Shown: positions 21,300 through 35,300 of the stretch, piece after piece | Numbering within the stretch: the first letter of the stretch is position 1 | Layout: each line of letters starts with the position of its first letter | Source of the DNA: Cyprinodon diabolis | Lineage: Eukaryota; Chordata; Actinopteri; Cyprinodontiformes; Cyprinodontidae | Assembly: GCA_030533445.1 (NCBI GenBank) | Contig: CM060065.1 | Coordinates: forward strand, 20,988,974 to 21,052,973 | DNA: 64,000 bases | Direction: 5' to 3' | Position numbers and translations under genes: made by a program | The notes under the pieces: model-generated | Databases searched by the model: none | The model's input: only the letters and a program-made list of their open reading frames with translations | Told to the model about the DNA's origin: nothing

Positions 21300-21985
21300 A
21301 AGTTTTGCACGGGTATAGGCTCTCTGTTCACTGCAAACAGGAGAAGATCACAGTCTGTGCAGAGCAATGCACACAAAACCTGAGTGATATGCAGTTTTTT
21401 TTGGTAGGTTTAATTTCCCCCAGAGTACAGCTGGCCAGCTGTCACAGCCTAACAGGACCAGACCAGTTGAAGCTACCATGACAAGGAAAATCAGAGAGAG
21501 CATTAAGTTAGGGGTTGAACAAATAAATACTGCAAAATGGGAGAATAGAGATGGAATGAAGCAGAATGATGAGATGTGGTTCCTATGTCCCCCAGCAGTC
21601 TAAGCATATAGCAGCATAACTACAGAGAATGCTCAGTGTAACCTGAGCCATATGAAAACGGCACCTTTTAAGCTCAGTCTTAGAAGTAGACGGGGTGTCT
21701 GCCTAACGGACTAACACTGGTAGTTGGTTCCACAGGAGAGGAGCCTGATAACTAAAAGATCTGCTTTCTTATCTACGTTTAGCTCTCTCTAATAAGCTTA
21801 TGAGGGTTGGCCACCATTTAAGGTGCTTGACACTTAAATAAGTAATCAATCAATCAAAAAAATTTGAAGTTCTAGGAACCACTAGTAAACCTGCAGATTC
21901 TTTCTAATTTCTATCAGAACTCTGACTGCAGTATTTTTGATCAGCTGAAAGCTTTTAACAGCAGTTTGTGGACTTCCGATAGCAA
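21300..21985. repeat. Degenerate dispersed repeat, class undecided
   Basis: Includes GGTTCCACAGGAGAGGAGCC, CTAGGAACCAC and AAACCTGCAGATTC, phrases I recognise from repeats spread through fish genomes, but I cannot assign a class. No intact ORF. Confidence 0.4.
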
Positions 21986-21989
21986 AGAC

Positions 21990-22250
21990 TTGCAATAGTC
22001 CACCCTTGAAGTAATGCTTAGAGTAGTTCGCTTTTGGGGAGGAAATACTTTGTTTTGTTAGCATCATCTGCAGTGAAAGAGCCTCCAAACAAGAAACATT
22101 GGATCAACAAACTGTTGTCATACTGTACTCCTGAAAAAAATCTCCATTCGGTACATGGGACATTGGCTAAATTTGACCGGATATGGAGTCCCTTCTTGGA
22201 CATTCTAACTATTCTAACTAAATTAGACCTGAGAGACTGATCAGTTATCA
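21990..22250 (+). pseudogene. L1/Tx1-like LINE ORF2 C-terminal fragment
   Basis: The plus-strand frame reads KHWINKLLSYCTPEKNLHSV and then KFDRIWSPFLDIL, the pattern that ends fish L1/Tx1-type ORF2 proteins (IW-x-PFL-x-x-L). Truncated and degenerate. Confidence 0.65.
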
Positions 22251-24145
22251 ATTATTCCAATATTTTTGTTGTGTTCCTTTCTCTTAATTCTGACCTTTCA
22301 AAAATATGGTTATTGCTTAATATAATACTACTACAGTGTACATGTGTTCCTACATGGAGAGAGTGGATGGGGTGGGTGATCAAGTGCTTATGAAAATTCG
22401 CTTTAATTTATTGTACTAACCCACCATGTTAGATTGCAAACAAAGTAACTGCTTCAACATTCTGAGAAAAAAAAGTGAGATTACTCCGTTAATGAAAAAA
22501 TAACCCCATCTTTCTTTCAACACTGGCATTAAAGGGTAGCCTGACTGACTCGAGACAGAAGTCCGTCTGTCTGGCCAATTAAAGGGACCTAGTTACATAA
22601 TATGTCTAAAAAGCAGACAAAACTTACTTATTGATGTTAAATAGAGCAATATGAGCCAATGTTTGTCCTGATAGTGTTTACTTAGTCTTTTTTGAGCCTG
22701 AAAATAGTTTTTGCACTGACGTAATTATCTGGCATAAAGATTATTGGATATCATTGCCATGTGCTGGCAGTACTTTCTCATGATTTCACTGAACACCAAT
22801 CTTCATGTTTCTTTTGTGTCCCACTTGGCATGGGATACTCTTCGTGATTTTTCAAACTTGATCTTGGACTTTTCCTCTTTATTTTCACCTCCATTGGGAA
22901 AATGCTGATTTTGTTTGGTTCCATTGCCATCATTTATACCATTAGTTGCTGGTTTAAACCTTGAAAACAATTCAGACGAATGTTAGGCTTAATGGCAAAT
23001 TTGGGTTGTTTTGGGAGAAAAGGATGGACATTTGTCTTAAGCTTAAAAAGTAAGTTGCATTTTTCCCTACTTAATTATTGTGGCTAATGTGTGAATATAA
23101 GACACACTGATGTAATGTAATAATGCAGGTTCTAATTAAAAGTAAATAAGAATAGCTTCTAATTGGATTCTGACAGAGAAAGACCTGGCTAAGCAGCTAC
23201 AGATAAAATGTAATTAAAGTTTTCCTCATAGACTATTTATGAGCATGATTACCTGGTGTCATAAATAGTGCTCTACTAGTGTTCACCTCTACCATGTTCA
23301 CCTCTACTAGTGAACATGGTCCTTTTATTTGTATTTTAATGTATGAAATTAAAAGTGGACAATAATTCAATATCAATATTTTCACAATAATTTTACGGTG
23401 ATATGAATTTTCCCAATAATTCAGTATAGTTAACAGTTTATTTGTCATTGTTATGGTCTCATTTAGTTAGGTAGAAAGCCATCCCAAACAATCTTGACAT
23501 ATGTGAAAAGGTTTTTGCTACCTAAACCCTAATGATTGTTCTTTACATTTTTTTTTTAAATCAACTACACTGGAGGATTTCTAAGCAGAAACAATCTAAA
23601 ATTGTTTCTCAAGTTACAACCGTAATAATGCAAGCTTCTCTGAGTATGAGTGCTAGCAGAATGGAATGCAGGGCAACATGTGCAAGGGGTAGAAATGTAA
23701 TTATATATATTTTAAAATATATATTTTTTTGTTGGGTTGTAATAGAACTGCTACTTACCTTACAGGCTTAAGGGTTGTCTTCAGAAAATGCACTTTTTGT
23801 ATAACTTTGTGCCTCCATTTTGGCGCTAAAAATACATCCAGTGGAATTTTTGTGTCTGGAAAGATATGGATAAAAACAGTAATCTGCATAAAAGTGACAG
23901 AGCCCTAAAGCAGGTCATTCTGAAAATAGTAAAAATAGGTAAAAATTACTATGAAAAATATCTTCCCATTTAAGGTCCATTATTTTACAAATAGAAATTA
24001 GCCTAATAAAAGGTCTCAAATTATTATTATAAAGAGGACATCTCTCTGTTCTTGCAGAGTTGATATTGAAGTCATTAAAAGATTTAGAGAAAGGGACTTT
24101 TCTGATTAAACATGTACGTATCTATCTTTGTTTCTGTCTCTCTCT

Positions 24146-24148
<3 letters not shown>

Positions 24149-24190
<42 letters not shown>
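24149..24190. repeat. (TA)n microsatellite
   Basis: About 42 bp of uninterrupted TA after a (TC)n run, at the distal edge of the cbfa2t3 3' region. Confidence 0.95.
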
Positions 24191-24192
<2 letters not shown>

Positions 24193-24419
24193 TATATACA
24201 TATATATTTAAAAGAATAAACACTTATTAGACTTTCTTATTGAACTCAAATGTTTTAGGATCTATTGGTATCTTAAAACTACAGACATGGAAGTGCATTG
24301 ATCTATATAACCCTACCCCACTAATAATAGAGCTGAATAACAAAGAGCAATTTTCTTCCCCCAAGGAATCTGTTTTAGAAATACATCTTTGTTTAAGATA
24401 AAGAAAAGGAAGGAGTGTG

Positions 24420-27400
24420 ATGGATATGTCATTTCATGTTTTAATTACACAGTTACATTGTTCAACACAGACAATAACCTGAATTAGAATGTTTTACAGC
24501 TTCACACATCCAACAGAGCGAACAGTTAAAAAGCGGTATTAGCAACAGGGAGAGAAGCATGCAAGAAATAAATACAAATCAGAATTTAATTCCTCTGGCA
24601 CAGTTTACTTCATCTACTGTAAGAATGGCAACAGGACTGTCAGAAGAGAGAAATGAAACAAAGTAGGAAAGATCTCGAAAGCGCCAGCCTTTCCCACAGA
24701 AACATGTCTTTTTTTTCTGTATCAGTGTATTGCACAATACAGTATAGAAGGCGTCCCTACACATACAAAAGCATAAACTTGTTTTCAGTTTATGTGAAGT
24801 TTAAAAATGAGATCATTCTGAGCCATGGCTTATCGGAAAACAAGTGCTGCGTCCACCGTTTGCCACTTCAGCTTTCTGGACTTGTTTCACAGGAAGGTTA
24901 TGTCATCATCACATAGGCAGACTTTTTGAGTTGTCTTACAGGCTGAGACAAACACCAACCCAGCTCACATCTATGGACATGTCTTTTGCCCATATATAAA
25001 AAATGTTGCTGATGGAATTAGTTAGCAGACCCTTGAATAGGAGGTCTAGGATCCATCTAGCAACTAAAATACCTTGACAGAAAAAAAAAACGGTGAAAAG
25101 GTTTCCTTTTTTCTAACTTGCAGTATGATGACGTAAGGAGGGGGTGAGGATCTAGGTTTCTTTCATACAAAAAAATGTAACTTAAAAAAAAGTTGCAGCT
25201 TTTTGGTTGTATTTTGGTAATTATTATGCTGTGTATTGGGTTTGGCTTTGTTTATCTGAGGTCTAACTCGCAGACAAGGAGGATCACACAAAGCACTTCA
25301 AGACCTGAATGGAACTGTCACCCTATTGTGTTATGATGTGGATGTTTATATAGGTATACCTGCACCAAACTGCTTCTTTCTTTTTTTTAATCAATGCACC
25401 ACTATTGTTTGTCTGGGTTTCATTAAAGCTCTGAAGTTTTCAAGTAGTTTGCAGAAAGACAAAGATTTTTTTTTGTTGTTGTTGTTGCTGTTTGGTTTTG
25501 TTCTTTCTTTCTTTTTTACTAAAAGATAGGCACACCACAATCCGCAGACAGACACACAAGTACCACACATTCACTTAAACTCTGCAAGGCTTTATAGCTA
25601 TAAGAACACACAGTTGGCTTTTTCCAAAGGAGACGCTTCTGTTGTTTATAGAGGAGCGTTACTCAATATGTAGTCAACAAGCTCTTTGATTGCTTGAGGA
25701 TGAATTCACATCTGAAACTCAGCCTGTTTGTTTGTCCAGCAGGCTTTCCTGCACTGTCCTAGTGTGTATTTTTCAGACATACTTTGGTTGACTGGTTGCC
25801 ATCTGTCATTACTTACCATGTTGCAGTCTACAATGGCAAACTAGTACTTTGGTTTGTGCTTTTATTGGTTTCAGACATTAAATGAATTATCATCAATGAA
25901 TCTGTCGTTGTTTTAATAAAAAGCAGGAATAACTGAATGTGTGTCTATTAATAACTCTTAACAAAAGCTGTTTTTTTAACTATAAAGTTGCGGTCTGGTG
26001 AAAATAGATGTTTTAGTCCACATCAGTAGTAATGACAGCTCCTTTCAGTGGGGATTCCTTTGATAACCTATAACTGCGATTGTGTGCCCATGTCTGTTTT
26101 GAAGCAATCTATGTTTTTTTGTGTTTTTTTTTTTTTTTTTTGAAAGACCAGGTCAGCTTCTCCTGGTGGTTCGCTGTATGCTCACAGGAGGTAGCTCGTT
26201 TCAGCAGGAAGAGGGGGGCATGTGATGGATCTGAGAGACTATTAGACATTAGGGGAGAATAAAGATGTTCCAAAGGAAAGACTAAGCCCAACAAAATAAC
26301 ATAAATATAACCAAAACAAACCAAAAAAAAAACAAGCGTGACCTTTTTTTTGTTGTAGCTTATTTGAATTTTAAGTTATCCCAAATAGTCCAAAAATATT
26401 TTTTCCAAGTTTGGTCAAAGTGTAAATAGGGCCAGTGATGTAGGGCTAACAAAAATCTATATAAAAGGCATTCAGTCTGTTTATTTCCCTACTGGAATCA
26501 AAAAGCCTGCTCAACACCTACAGCTTATTCTTAAATCACATCTTTATGCAAAACATGGTCGAGTCTAAAAGACAGAAAATTACTTTTGATGTGAGCTTAA
26601 CACTGGTGTATCACTTTACCCTACAGTAATGGCTTGTCTTGTATAACAGGGGAGGTAAAGAACAATCAGAAATCACATACACAGATTGATCAGGACCAAG
26701 AAAGAGAACCATTACGGCCACCAAAGTTGGTCAAAGGGACAGAACTCCTAAATCTGATAGATTTTAAATGGATCCAATATTTTTCAACCCTTTTACAACT
26801 GACTATATCAGGATGATCTACCAAAACACATAACGTTAAGTGGCCTGGAGCTACATCTGTCGTCAACAGCTTCATTACACTTGAATTGAAAAATTCAGCT
26901 TGTATGAGTGAAAAACAAATGTACTGTGAGAAAAAAAAAAGTCACGTTCGGAAGTTTAAAGGTTTTTGTTATTTGGCAAACACATTTTTGGACCTTTTTA
27001 AATACTATGTACATTCACATTAAGTTACTGATGTTGCTTTAAATATATCTATATGTATCTATATTATATGACACCCTATGGGCAGTTGCTGAGGTTCCAT
27101 TCAGTAGCTGAATTCTCTTCATATTGCACCTCCGTCCTCTCACTGTCTTACAATGCGAGCAATACAAAATATTCTACAAGAGGGGTTTCATCTCATTAAT
27201 ATAGATACAACAATTCAAACAATAAGTACAATGTGGGGCAATTCCTTTCATAAACAAGCATCATAGCCTCTGTTTTGACTGATCAACCTAAACTTTGATG
27301 AAAATGAAAGGTAAATAACCCAAAACAAAGTCCTTTTTTTGGGAGGGGGTAGTATACACAAGGGCAGCACATGTGGCATCAGCAATCAGAAGACATTTAT

Positions 27401-28943
27401 GAAAAAATTACAAGAGAAGAGGAATATCTACAAGCAGGTTCAACCCTCCCTGTGTGAGTGCTGTGGAGGTCTGTCCAAAGCAAACCCCGTATTTTGGGGG
27501 GTTAAATACGAGTCAACTAGTGTGGATACGAGCAAGGAAGGTAGTTGTGGGATGAGGGGAGGTAGAAAGAAAGGAGGATAAAGTTTATTCCGCCCTGTTG
27601 GCTCTTCTGAACTGCTTAGTCATGCTTTGGAAAAGGATGGAGTGAATATAAAGGTGATGGCAATTCCTCAACGTACCTCCTCCTGGTAAGCTTTTGTTAA
27701 AAAAACAAAACAAAACAAAACAAAAACAGAGCAACAATCTACTTTTAAGCCATCTCCTTATACATTCCCATAATTTTCAATGCAGTCTCCAAGCTTGTGT
27801 TTTTGGCAGCTCCAATGCCTTGCTTCCATTTCTGCTTCCTTTGAGGTTTTTCCTCCCCCCCTATCATGTCCTCAGAAAATAGCCACACTGTGGCAGGTTT
27901 TCCATCAATTTCAAGTTCACAGCATTGTCAATATTCACTAGTCTGGGCCATCACTGAGGAAATGTTGTTGGTTTATCCAAACTGTAGAGGCAGCTGTCGA
28001 TCAAAGCAGGTCACAGTTTAGTTGATGCAGCTCCTCGATGCCTGGTCCTCTCAGGGCTGGCTTTTCTGCTCAGGAGGTGATGTTGTTTTGTGTTTGGTTA
28101 TAAGATGAGTGCTTTTATGTATCACGTTTTTGTTTTGTTTTTTACTTTGGCAGTGTAGTAAAAATGTTTGGATCATGTTATTTGCTTCATCTTTGAATTT
28201 ATTTGGGTTTGTAATGGTGCAGAGAGGTGAGTCTGGTGTAGATATTCTTGGCTTGCTAGCAAGGTAGTTACCAGTTAAAAATTAATTTCTTTTTATATCA
28301 TCGTCATCATCAGCGCTATTATTCTTTATTCAGAATATTTGGAATAATCTTTGTTTTCCTTAAAGCCAGAAAAAACCTTTAATAAATACTAAGTTGTGTT
28401 TCTGAGGAACACATCGCATTACAGTTTTAATCCCTTTCCACTTAGGTTTCAGAATGAGGTTATGGTTCTGGTCTCTTCATTTTCAAACTCCAGAGGTGCC
28501 ACTTTTAGTGCTCATGTCAGGGCTGGTTCCTGTGCCTTCCCTGGTGCTAAATTAAAGGGGAAATCCTATCAAGTACTAGTTATCCCTCATCAATGCTGCC
28601 TAGTCAAGCCCCTAACCTTCCCATATACCTACATTACTGAGGGCAACCCTTTTTCATTCTCGACAAAAAACACGTATATTGTAGCAGACACGGCAAGATG
28701 CACGCTTTTGCACCATGTTGAACCTCTGGTTGGAGTCTTTGTGTCTGTGGGGGAGGTTAAACGTTATGCACGCTATGAAAAGCTACTGGTTGTTGAAGAA
28801 GTTATCACAGAGCTTGCGAGGAGAGGGTTATGAAGAAGTGGAGAAAAGGGAGCCGTCTAGAATGCAGATTCCTCAGTTTGGTTTTGTGTGGAGTGTGGGC
28901 ACTGTCATTTCAGTATGCACAGGCAGGGAGAGAGCCCCGGACG
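24420..28943 (-). other. Probable 3' UTR and 3' flank of cbfa2t3
   Basis: Follows the stop codon at 28944 on the minus strand. It is free of recognisable mobile elements, unlike the DNA to its left. Minus-strand poly(A) signals occur at several places, for example AATAAA at 25861-25866 and ATTAAA at 24440-24445, so the true end cannot be fixed. The plus-strand ORFs here (28396-28833, 28715-29362) are not recognisable proteins. Confidence 0.45.
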
Positions 28944-29321
28944 TCAGCGAGAGGTGGCATCCAGTAGGGCAGGGGTCGCTGGGGTCGTGGAGCGAGAGGC
29001 ACTGCTTGAACTGCTCTCTTTGGGGCTGGCAGAGATGCTCCCACTGCCAGCAACTCCTGCAATACTGCTCTGCCCCACCAGGGAAAGGGGTCCCGGAGGA
29101 GAGCTCTCTGAGTGGGTTGGGGGCGCAGTGGAGGACACAGAGGAGGTGGAGGAAGGGGTGCCCAAGGGAACGCTGCTGCCCCCTGGCAGCCCCTGCAGCC
29201 CCTGACCACAGACGTGGTGGTGCTTCTCCCAGTCTTTGTGTTGGCAGAAGGAGCCGCAGTAGCGAGCCGTGTTGCAGCCGCTGCACGTCTCGCTGGCTTT
29301 CCTGCCACAGTTCCAGCAGCT
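28944..29321 (-). CDS. cbfa2t3: cbfa2t3 last coding exon: NHR4 MYND zinc finger, stop
   Basis: 378 nt. Starts [20 protein letters not shown], then [19 protein letters not shown], the complete MYND finger that binds NCoR/SMRT. The tail is a Ser/Pro/Thr-rich region ending [10 protein letters not shown] and TGA at 28944-28946. Other open frames over this GC-rich exon are shadows. Confidence 0.96.
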   Translation of the reverse strand, partial: SCWNCGRKASETCSGCNTARYCGSFCQHKDWEKHHHVCGQGLQGLPGGSSVPLGTPSSTSSVSSTAPPTHSESSPPGPLSLVGQSSIAGVAGSGSISASPKESSSSSASRSTTPATPALLDATSR

Positions 29322-32300
29322 CTGGAGAGACAGAGATGAAAGACGGGATCAAGGGACTGTAACATGCCCCTCCTTAACAATGGTGGGGGGGGGGTTGTCG
29401 AGTTATACGCACAGGCTTATAACTCAAACCAAGACACACCAAGATAAATAGCAATTATTATGATTTAATTGTTTAAAGTAAGACACATTTTTCTATTACA
29501 TTTTCTACAAAATATTAATGGAGGACAAATGATAAGTTGCTTTACCTAAATATTTTAAAACGCCTTTTTAAAAAAATAAAACATTAATTCGTTTCACACT
29601 CAAGCAGACCATTTATTAATTAATCTTCTTTATCTTTAATCCAACATCAGTTGGATCAGTTTATCAATCTAAAAAAGCAACAGCAACGTCTTCATTTGTG
29701 AAGATCTGAATTGAGCTAACTGAGAGAAAAAAAAACACCAGATGAGCTGACCTTTGAAGATTTTTGTGTTTTATACATTTTGACTGTTCCAATTTCTGTG
29801 CTTGAATATTTGACCACATTTTTAAGTTTTAGTGTGATTGATGATCCTTGACAAATGTTTGTATAATGTAAGACTACATGGGTAAGACATTTAATATGAG
29901 TTTTCTCTTTTGTATTAGACACGTCACACTCTTTCATACACATATAAGAATATCTTTAAAGTGCCACAGTGGGTAGCACTGCTGGCTTACAGGAAGAGGG
30001 TTCTGGGTTCGATTCCCGGCCCAGGGTCTTTCTTCATGGAGTTTGCATGTTCTCCCTGAGCATGTGTGGGTTCTCTCTGGGTACTCTGGCTTCCTCCCAC
30101 AGTCCAAAAACATGACTGTTAGGTTAAGTGGCTTCTCTAAATTGTCCTTAGGTGTGAGTGTGTGTGTGTGAATGGTTGTTTGTCCTGTGTGTCTCTGTGT
30201 TGCTCTGCGATGGACTGACGACCTGTCCAGGGTGTACCCTGCCTCTCGCCCATTGACAGCTGGAGATAGATTCAATTTACACTTCCTATGGTGCTAGGGG
30301 ATTTTGATCCATTGCCAGCTGATATGCTGTTAGCTGATGGTGGTCCTGAAAGAATCACATCCTTTAATGAATTTTAAGCTCAATGTAACCAGAATTTTAG
30401 ATGGTAAACTCATACCAGCTAAAGGATCTATTTTGTATAATATTCAGGCTAAACAGCTTTACATTTAGGCTTGGAACAACTGAGCAACAACTCTTCCATT
30501 AAATGTTTTCTTTTTCTTTTTATTATAGAAGACAATTGTTATCTGTTGAGAACAAAGTAAACTTTGATATTGATCTGATGAGTATATAATAAAAATGGGG
30601 GTTTAAGAAGGACATGTTTTCCAAAGCTTAGTGCCAGGAACCCACTGTAAGGTAGGAAACACAAAGAATAAAAATAGAGGCAAACATGTAGAATATATTT
30701 TAGTGATCAAGCTGTCATCTGTTTGCTTTATTCTCAGTGTTTCTTTACTTTAACAATTGTCTGATTTCAGGCAGAAGTTAGTATAAGATAAAGGTGATTT
30801 ATGCTTACCTCGCTGGAGTCTTCCTGCTGGTTGATGACCGTTAGCGCGTCTTCAGAAGCTTGTCTCTTCGCTTCAGCGAGCGCCCTCTCCATTTTGGACC
30901 GCTCTGCAGAAATCATCTCGTGAGCTTTCCTCTCTGCGTCTGACACTGCCTTCTGCAGCTCCGACATGGCTTGCCGCTTTACCTCGTTCACCGCCTCTTC
31001 TGAGGAACACAGATAGAAGAAAATGATTTTAATGATTAAAGGGTGAATCTGCTTTAAACCTTTGAACCTCTGTCTTCCAGCTTGACTCCACCTGCTAGTG
31101 GATCACAGACTTCAAAACAGACAAGAAGCTGCAGGTGAAGCAGAAAAACAAAAAGTATCTAATTCCAGTAGCCTGTGTCCTTTCCCCTCTGCTTACCTCC
31201 CTGTACACCTAAAATCTATAACTCCAGTCACCAGTCCATCAAACTCCTGAAGTTTGCAAATTGCACATCCCTCACTGACCTCATCTCTGGCTGTGTGAAT
31301 CTTCCTTCTCTTCACCTCCAGAACCCTGATGCAACAGGAAAGATTGCAACTGACCCCCCTCACCCTTGATACCAACTGTTTCAGACGTTTCCTATTGAAG
31401 GAGGATGTGGTCCATCAGGACCAACATCCACAACCACAAAAACATTTTCTTCCTGTCTGCAGCTGGAATCATTAAACAGGCCTGGCTGCCCCACTGACAC
31501 TTTCCATTGCAAATTATACAAAGATCGCAGCACATGTAAATAACATTTGATTTAGTTTCATATTTTTGTTATTTACAGTATATGGTGCTATTCCTCTGCA
31601 AAAACGTGTGCTATTTTTCTCTATTCTCAGATAAGTTTTATGCAACTTCCATTTGTTTTATTCCATATTATACAGATTTCTAAATATATCTATGCCAGGT
31701 GTATCTCGATCTATGTGTAGCATCGTAAAAAAGATTAATCAAACATCTAAAACGCTACCTGGGAATGCAGCTTTTTAAAAATTATTCTAGATGTAATGCT
31801 ATTGACAAGACAAGTGGAAAAGGCACTTTTTGTCAACTAAAACTAGATTTTCCAAATCTGATTTGATCTTCTGATTTAAAATTAAGATATGAAATAGTTT
31901 AAGAGGACTTTGTAAGAGAGTGAGAATAAATGACTTCCCTGCTGTTGGCATGCAAGACTGCAGGACTTTTTCCACAGGAGCGTTATACCAGTTTTGAATT
32001 AGTATTCATGACCACAACATTCTTTGTATTTTCTTGTTATTTTGTATGACAAAGCAACATCTCATGCAATTGTTTTCTAAATATTTTCTTTAAATTCTGT
32101 AAATGGTGGCAAGCATTTGACTTAATCCACCCCAAGCATATACTTTAGAAAATCAGTATTAATAAAATCACAGCTGTAGGATTTTCCCTTGTATGTCACC
32201 TCCAGCTTTACACATCTAGAGACTGAATCTTTGTGACCTCAGCAACTGTTTTTGGGTCTGACTTGGCCATTCCAACACACCAGTGCACCTTAATCTGGAC

Positions 32301-35300
32301 CACTGCATTGTAGCTTTGATTGTGTGTTCACTGTTGTCCTGCTGGAAGTCTATATAGGGTTCAGAAGCTTTTTTTACATGCACAAAAATCCTTGATCGGA
32401 TTGAAATATATTTTGGGAGTAGAAGATACCACCAATTCTTATATCATTTATATTTTCTAAAAATCAAATAATCTATCTATGTTGTATGTTTACTGGCACC
32501 TTTTAGCTGCTTTGATTGATGCTGTCCTTACACTACAATAAAAAGTTGGACACTTTCTGCTTTCTTTCAGTTCAGATAGGAAGTGCAAAAAAAAAAAAAT
32601 TATATCTATATATATATATGACCACACAAAACTGTACACATAGGTGTGTTTACCCATGAATAAAATAAAATTAAAATAAAAATTAAAAATAAAATGTTAA
32701 ATCTTATTCCTCCCCCAGATGTGCAAGGGAGACAGAGGTGCACACACACACAGAGACTCAAATAACAGTCATACAGAAAGCCTGCCAGGTGGGTTAGACC
32801 AACCAAGGAGGAGCTGAGGCTGATGCTCTTCTCCCGGCCGATCCCCATTTCCTCTGTCTGAGAGGGAGCTCATAAATATCTGTCACTTTTCCTCACCTAT
32901 CCACTCAGTTGTTTCAAACTACTGTGCAGAGGAAATAAGCCAGTAGAGGATAGTTATCCATGCTTGACTCTTGTGCTCAGAAATGATGAAAGTATTCACC
33001 CCTTAGAACCTTTCTTTTAATTTCTCACACCTAAATATCTCATAACAGCAAACCAATTTCAATATCAAACGAGGACAAATAAAAGATAACGTTATTTATT
33101 AACTGACAAGCCAGGCCCTATAAAAGGTAGGGGGCAAATATTTTCTTCGATGAGCTTAATTAAAATAAAAAACCTTGATTCTCCAAATCCTGTTAACACT
33201 AAATTACCCTAGCCAGAGCTTTTGCTCACTCTGTCATCCCGTCTCTACCTTTACGCTTCATTTCCTCTTTTGATACCCCTTTCCCTCTTTTCTCCCTCTT
33301 GCAAACACTATATGCATTATTCCAAGCCTCTCAATTATCTGCCTTAATGCATGCACCACTAAGATTAGTTTGCAAATTTAATTAATTCTTATCAAGAAGA
33401 CTGCATAGCAGATGCTGGGGCAATTAGCACTTAATGGAAAACACGGGGGCAGCAATATTAACGTTTTAATTCCGCAGAGATTTGGCAAGTCCCTAAGACG
33501 TGTTATTACTGGCTGCTTTTACGGACTTCAGATCTTAGATCTCAACCCCAGCCAGACCAAAGAATATGTGTCTGGTTTTTTAATTAAAGCAACAACAACA
33601 AAAAAAACTACCTGACTGCAGAGCTGAAGGTGACACATGTGCACACAAAGACCAAGGGGTGAGATGCTGTGAGTAAGATATGCTACTCACCCTGCTTGCT
33701 TTGTAGGTGCTTTAGAGCTGGGGAAAGCGGCATGCTTGTAGTACCTGTATGAAAAACAACTGCAATTAAAAGAGCTTTTCCTGCTGGTGAAAATGCAGCA
33801 CAGTATTTTTGTCGACAGCAGCAGCATCTTTTCGTCCGCAGGGTATTGGAGTATGAGTGCAACATAATAGTACTGGGAGCCCAGACTGAGCCGGATAACT
33901 CCTGGGAGTGGCTCTGTGTATCACATGGTAAGCAAGGAGCCCATGCAGAGCAAAAAGTCTAGTTTTTTTTTTCTGACAGAAGAGGTATTTGAGATCATAT
34001 CTAAAAGTGAAGGAAATCAGGTGAGCTCCACCCCGTGCGACACTGCTGCGACTAAACAAGGTCCTGGTGTCTGCATTTTCACTGCAGCTTTAACTGCAGT
34101 GGCCTTTCATATTGGTGACAAATGGAGAGCGTTTAGTCTAAATCACACAGAGGGCCTCCTAGCCGACAGTCTCATGGAGCTACGGCCATAAGGCCTCTGC
34201 TATGTGTCAGAAGCAGTGAAGAGGGATGCTATGTGTTTTGTTAGCCCTTGGATTGGGGGTCAGTCACGAAGATAGTAGGACTGAGGGTGGTCCAATCTTA
34301 CCTGCTTTTCTCCAAATTTCTTCAGGCAAGTATCCTGAGGAAGGCCGGTGCAAGAAGTCTCTGTGGATCTCTGAAACACAAACGCATACATCCAATCAGC
34401 AAAACAAACAACACTCTGAAATTGCATGAAAACGCATTCATCCAATTCTATTTTGCTGATGTTTATGGAAGAAAAACAAATCAGGTGCAGAAACATTTGG
34501 AAATATACTTGTATCCCTCCTCAATATTTGGAAACAAGCATTCAGGTTTTTCTTTTTTTGATCATGTCAAGTATAGGATGCATATACAGGGATTAAAAAT
34601 CAATTCCAGCTTTAAACCTGAATGAGGATGCTGTTAACACGAGAGTGCAATCAGTTAAAAATCTGGCATGCTGCAAGTGGATTTGTATTGCCTCACAGTG
34701 GGAGCTCTAATTTGCAAATCTGCTGGAAAATATGATTCTCTAACTGAGTTTTTGAGTCTGAATTGGCGTATTAGGGGTTTTCAGTGTCTCCAATGAGCCC
34801 TACCTTGCTATGAGTGTTTTGCTTTGCCAAACATACCCTGAGTGTGTTTGTCTACCTGTATGTCTGCCTGTCTGCCTTTCAGCAGCCGAGGAAGTTCCTA
34901 TGGGCAGTGACTCGCTGCTGCTAGCTGTGTTGGAGGAGGAGTTGTGGTGAGGAGTAGGAGGAGGAAGAGTAGTAGGAGGAGGAAGGCAGTGCTGTCCGTT
35001 GCTCCCACCTTTTTTCATCTCCTCTACGTCGCTGTAGCGGCGGATCCAGTGATTCATTTCCTCGCGGTCGGCCTCTTGGCAACGGCGCAGCACGGTCAGG
35101 GAGCGCCGCGTCTTCTCTACCATGTCCATGATGCAATTGAGAAGCTGAAAAGGCAAAAAATTGAAACGTCAGTTGGAAAATGTAATCCCCATTCTTTCAG
35201 AAGCAAGTACTTGCCCAAATCTTACAGGAAAAACGCAAGAAAAAAAAATCAAAGAATCTGAAAAAATGACTGGGTCTCCACCAATTCAAGAGAACATAGA

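Larger units (their letters stand above)
17000..24400. other. Gene-free, repeat-rich spacer between pabpn1l and cbfa2t3
   Basis: No protein-coding exon recognised. It holds LINE fragments (18140-19030, 21990-22250), SINE pieces (20021-20093, 20857-20990), the pabpn1l start-region copy (20397-20477), an unclassified repeat (21300-21985), a hairpin (23291-23320) and (TA)n tracts. Confidence 0.7.

Noticed and set aside
28396..28833. 145-codon plus-strand frame
   Set aside because: Lies in the probable cbfa2t3 3' UTR, antisense, with no recognisable protein or fitting splice sites.
28715..29362. 215-codon plus-strand frame and others over 28,870-29,380
   Set aside because: Antisense and shifted-frame shadows of the GC-rich last coding exon of cbfa2t3, whose MYND finger is unmistakable.
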